DNA from: Flavobacteriales bacterium
GTDB taxonomy: Bacteria > Bacteroidota > Bacteroidia > Flavobacteriales > UA16
Length of the DNA: 8,282 nt
NCBI GenBank assembly: GCA_018700255.1
Contig: JABISU010000128.1
Location: 1-8,282 of the forward strand
Direction: 5' to 3'
Position numbers and translations under genes: made by a program
In this document: in pieces, positions 5,772-8,282 of the stretch
Numbering within the stretch: position 1 is the stretch's first letter
Layout: each line of letters starts with the position of its first letter
Notes under the pieces: generated by a model
Told to the model about the DNA's origin: nothing
The model's input: the letters and a program-made list of their open reading frames with translations, nothing else
Database searches by the model: none

Positions 5772-6581
5772 ATGCTTTACAGAATCCTTTTCGTTTATTT
5801 TCTTTGTATAAACTTCCAGTTATATGCAAAGGTTGACACACTTAAAGTAAAAAGCACTGCCATGAATAGTTTAGTGCCCAACTTGATTATTCTACCTAAC
5901 TCACCTCATGATGAACCCCTTCCTGTTATTTATCTTCTGCATGGAGCCGGTGGCGACTTTAGTAACTGGATACGCCGAGCACCTTTTATTGAAGATTTAG
6001 CAGAGGAACTGGGAGTTATTATCGTTTGTCCTGACGGAGGAAAACAGGGATGGTATCTCGATAGTCCTGTGTTGCCAGAAAGCCAATATGAAACCTTTAT
6101 TGTTAGCGAACTTATACCATCTGTCGATTCTCTTTACCAAACCATTGCCACTTCAGACTATCGAGCTATCACAGGGCTTAGCATGGGAGGTCACGGAGCT
6201 TTATACCTAGCACTTCGTCACCCAAAGCTCTTCGAAAGTGCTGGAAGTATGAGCGGTGGTGTGGACCTGAGGCCTTTTCCGAAAAATTGGGGAATACCAA
6301 AGTTGTTAGGGAGAATAGAAGATTTTCCTGACCGCTGGGCTGAACATAGCGTTGTTGAGATAGCAGAGAGTATTATTTCTACTCGATCGAGTTTTATTTT
6401 CGATTGTGGCCTTTCTGATTTCTTCTTAGATGTTAACCGAGAGCTAGATCGAGTTATGACTGAGCGTGGCATTAGTCATTCGTATTTCGAGCGGGAAGGA
6501 ACACATAACTGGGCTTACTGGCGCGTTTCAGTTGTCGATCATCTTCGGTTTTTTGCGGCAAGATTTGCTGGGGATATTTGA
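5772..6581 (+). CDS. Exported esterase, esterase D/tributyrin esterase-like alpha/beta hydrolase (PF00756 type)
   Basis: This 269-residue protein has a hydrophobic signal peptide (about 1-19, likely cleaved after QLYA) and an alpha/beta-hydrolase domain. Landmarks are PVIYLLHGAGGDFSNW (51-66, oxyanion region), VIIVCPDGG (82-90), the nucleophile elbow GLSMGGHGALY (135-145, S137), the acid in CGLSD (D216) and the base in GTHNWAYW (H245), so the triad is complete. The SMGGHGA elbow is typical of the PF00756 family, which holds acetyl-xylan, feruloyl and tributyrin esterases and S-formylglutathione hydrolase; the signal peptide argues against the last, a cytoplasmic enzyme. The ATG at 5772 is the only start that preserves the signal peptide. 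Being divergent from an AlgI/AlgJ-like O-acyltransferase pair makes removal of O-acyl groups from the same or an imported glycan an attractive role, but this is inference from position. The gene ends six bases from the convergent cytochrome-oxygenase gene. Confidence 0.88.
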   Translation: MLYRILFVYFLCINFQLYAKVDTLKVKSTAMNSLVPNLIILPNSPHDEPLPVIYLLHGAGGDFSNWIRRAPFIEDLAEELGVIIVCPDGGKQGWYLDSPVLPESQYETFIVSELIPSVDSLYQTIATSDYRAITGLSMGGHGALYLALRHPKLFESAGSMSGGVDLRPFPKNWGIPKLLGRIEDFPDRWAEHSVVEIAESIISTRSSFIFDCGLSDFFLDVNRELDRVMTERGISHSYFEREGTHNWAYWRVSVVDHLRFFAARFAGDI

Positions 6582-6587
6582 AGGACG

Positions 6588-8180
6588 TTATCTAACCAAC
6601 TCCAACACCTTACTTACTGCAGCTCCATTAGAGGTGGTGAGCCTGTAAATATATGACCCGGATGGCAATCCAGCTGGGACAAAGCGGCGCACTAAGTGGC
6701 TACCCGGAGCATATGGTTGGTCGTCGAGCCAAAGTGCTACAGAACGACCATTAATATCGAATAGCTCGAGTGTAACATCGGTTTCAGAGCTTGGGAGTGT
6801 AAATCCGATCGTTATTTCGTCAGAAGAGCGAGCAGGATTAGGGTGAGCCGGAAGCAGCTTCTCATCCCCCATAACAATGTTATTTTCAGTAAGTGAAGTT
6901 ATTGATATGGACTCATCACCTGGAAGATAATTCACAAACTGGAAAAACATAACATACATCTCATCTGTGGTAAGATCCCCAAACCACATATCCTGAGGTG
7001 GGTTGTTGGGGTTGAATGTGTTTGAGGATGTATTGTCATACTCTGCAATCGCGTGAACGGTATATCCACCAGGGATATGGAGTAAAGTTGGGAAAGTGAA
7101 GATTCCTTGCCAATGAAAATCCCAGTTGGGGATAGAGATCATGGGAATGGTGTCTTGGTTATCGGGAGAGGTGGCATATACAAGCCATGATTTCCCTAAC
7201 AAATGGGAATGAGGAATTGTGGAAATAACACTTACGTCACTTGGCACATAGCGAGTACCGTGAAACGAAACGACTTCGTTAGCCGGAATATAAAATGGCA
7301 CGAGCAGGTCAGCAGGTGATAAAAGATGAGTTTCTATTTCTCGTTCTAGGGGTACATCGGAGAAGAAGATATTAATCGAGGTTTGGTCTAACTCATCTTG
7401 AAAAGCTGGGCCATAATGCATCTGAAGAAGCAGCTCAGAGCCTGGCTCCATAATCTTACCGATAGTGGGCGGGAACATCAGAGGTGGCGAGCCGGGAACC
7501 CAACCGCCGAATAGCTGGTCCTCAACAGGTACACTGTAGTCACCGAAACTCTCGTAACCGGCTGCAGGGTCTGCATTATCAAGTACGGCAGCAGCATTTA
7601 TTGATGCGGGGTTAGTTGTGTAACCGATTAAACCGTGATGCGCGATTGCGTTATTTGAAGGGATGATTTCTACTGCCGATATTTCCACAGTTTCAGTGAT
7701 ACCTGTGGGGATTCTAAAAACTTGGTATTGCTCAATTCCGTCTCCGCCGTGCAGATAGGGTTCAGACATGGTGAGGATAAGATCAGGTTCGCCCAATTGG
7801 GATAAAGAATCAAAATCTGGTATGCCTGGATTATCTGAGGGATCGCCTTCTGGCATTTCAGCCCCAACCCAGTCCACTATTGTTTGCTTCTCCTCCTCGG
7901 TAAGGAAACGCTCACCATTTAATGTTGTGTAGTTGTGATCCGGAGTCCATGGCGGCATATAACCAGATTGTGTGACATACTCGATATAATACCCATTGGT
8001 AGCCACCTCATCATAGGTCGTTAGAGGCATAGGTCCCAATTCACCTTCTCTATGGCATTCTGTACAATTGTTGTAAATAATAGGAGCTACATCTAAGTGA
8101 AAAGTTGGAGTTTGCGCAAAAGAAGTCGTCGCATAAATAATGAAAGCGGCGAGAACTAAGATATTTTTCATTTTAAGCAT
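6588..8180 (-). CDS. Secreted cytochrome c-copper monooxygenase (PHM/DBH-like) fusion with T9SS sorting domain
   Basis: This 530-residue protein has four parts. Residues 1-22 are a signal peptide ending TSFA before QTPTF. Residues 28-110 form a small cytochrome c domain with heme motif CTECH (39-43) and probable axial M75 in GYMPPW. Residues 130-420 form a core like peptidylglycine alpha-hydroxylating and dopamine beta-monooxygenases. HH (181-182) and H255 in QMHYGP match the first copper site; H324 and H326 in PHSH and M408 in DEMY match the second. Residues about 446-530 form a T9SS type A C-terminal domain (HPNPA, FDINGR, GSYIYRL, ending KVLELVR). These oxygenases hydroxylate C-H bonds with ascorbate as electron donor; here the heme may deliver the electrons. 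The substrate is unknown. I recall this cytochrome-oxygenase pairing in environmental bacteria, but no characterised member. ATG at 8180 opens the frame; ATG at 8171 (M4) would keep the signal peptide and may be the true start. Confidence 0.88.
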   Translation of the reverse strand: MLKMKNILVLAAFIIYATTSFAQTPTFHLDVAPIIYNNCTECHREGELGPMPLTTYDEVATNGYYIEYVTQSGYMPPWTPDHNYTTLNGERFLTEEEKQTIVDWVGAEMPEGDPSDNPGIPDFDSLSQLGEPDLILTMSEPYLHGGDGIEQYQVFRIPTGITETVEISAVEIIPSNNAIAHHGLIGYTTNPASINAAAVLDNADPAAGYESFGDYSVPVEDQLFGGWVPGSPPLMFPPTIGKIMEPGSELLLQMHYGPAFQDELDQTSINIFFSDVPLEREIETHLLSPADLLVPFYIPANEVVSFHGTRYVPSDVSVISTIPHSHLLGKSWLVYATSPDNQDTIPMISIPNWDFHWQGIFTFPTLLHIPGGYTVHAIAEYDNTSSNTFNPNNPPQDMWFGDLTTDEMYVMFFQFVNYLPGDESISITSLTENNIVMGDEKLLPAHPNPARSSDEITIGFTLPSSETDVTLELFDINGRSVALWLDDQPYAPGSHLVRRFVPAGLPSGSYIYRLTTSNGAAVSKVLELVR

Positions 8181-8282
8181 TTGACGAAGATAGTTTTATT
8201 CTTAAGCAAAGCCAAATCTCACTAAAATCTCCTAATGATGCACTACCAAAAATCTAAATCATGTGTTTTAACATGTTTCACC
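8181..8282. other. Upstream region of the cytochrome-copper oxygenase gene
   Basis: These 102 AT-rich bases run to the window edge and should hold the promoter of the minus-strand gene starting at 8180. The closest match to a Bacteroidota -7 element on that strand is TGGCTTTG (8208-8215 in plus coordinates), one base off TAnnTTTG, with no TTTG box at the usual spacing. An imperfect dyad, CATGT/ACATG (8260-8264 and 8271-8275), is present. I see no coding sequence here. Confidence 0.3.

Noticed and set aside
5578..5841. Minus-strand open frame spanning the divergent intergenic region
   Set aside because: It would overlap both the AlgI-like and esterase 5' ends, which are supported by family N-termini and a signal peptide.
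6218..6472. Minus-strand open frame inside the esterase
   Set aside because: Opposite the conserved esterase core; no domain features.
7670..7867. Second minus-strand frame inside the cytochrome-oxygenase gene
   Set aside because: Overlaps the linker and first copper domain in another frame; no domain features.
8260..8275. CATGT/ACATG dyad near the window end as an operator
   Set aside because: Five-base arms with a six-base spacer occur often by chance; no supporting promoter seen.
1..8282. CRISPR, tRNA, rRNA, insertion sequence, attachment site or defence system
   Set aside because: No arrayed repeats, tRNA-like cloverleaf, transposase or integrase motifs, or known defence domains were found on either strand.

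Overview
The window looks like a compact piece of a Bacteroidota chromosome, probably a marine or environmental Flavobacteriia-type organism. Three things point there. The protein at 6588-8180 ends in a type IX secretion (T9SS) type A sorting domain, which is essentially confined to that phylum. The small GreA-like protein at 2685-3167 belongs to a family I know from Flavobacteriia. Start codons have no convincing Shine-Dalgarno sequences, as is usual there. The DNA is moderately AT-rich. I see no tRNA, rRNA, CRISPR array, insertion sequence or phage gene, and no non-coding gap longer than about 100 bases.

Layout. (1) 1-1569, plus strand: the 3' part of a monoacylglycerol-lipase-type alpha/beta hydrolase, coupled by a TAATG stop/start overlap to a membrane di-iron monooxygenase that closely resembles alkylglycerol monooxygenase (AGMO). 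Together they suggest turnover of ester- and ether-linked glycerolipids. (2) 5738-1566, minus strand: a four-gene run of an AlgI-like MBOAT acyltransferase, an AlgJ/AlgX-like SGNH protein, a GreA-like RNA polymerase factor and a membrane-anchored family 2 glycosyltransferase. The first two overlap by one base and the other gaps are 52 and 30 bases. This looks like a unit that builds a surface glycan and O-acylates it, with a transcription-factor-like gene in the middle. (3) 5772-6581, plus strand: an exported esterase divergent from the AlgI-like gene. The 33-base gap between the two start codons contains a perfect 9+3+9 inverted repeat centred exactly between them. (4) 8180-6588, minus strand: a secreted protein fusing a one-heme cytochrome c domain, a peptidylglycine/dopamine-type copper monooxygenase core and a T9SS sorting domain.

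How the parts may work together (inference): the AlgI/AlgJ-like pair would add acyl groups to an exported glycan made with the glycosyltransferase, and the divergent esterase could remove them, with both under one symmetrical operator. The cytochrome-copper oxygenase is probably an independent cell-surface or released enzyme that takes electrons through its own heme. The points most worth a second look are the centred palindrome, the heme-copper fusion with no cysteines outside its heme site, the GreA-like gene inside a glycan-modification operon, and the AGMO/lipase pair.
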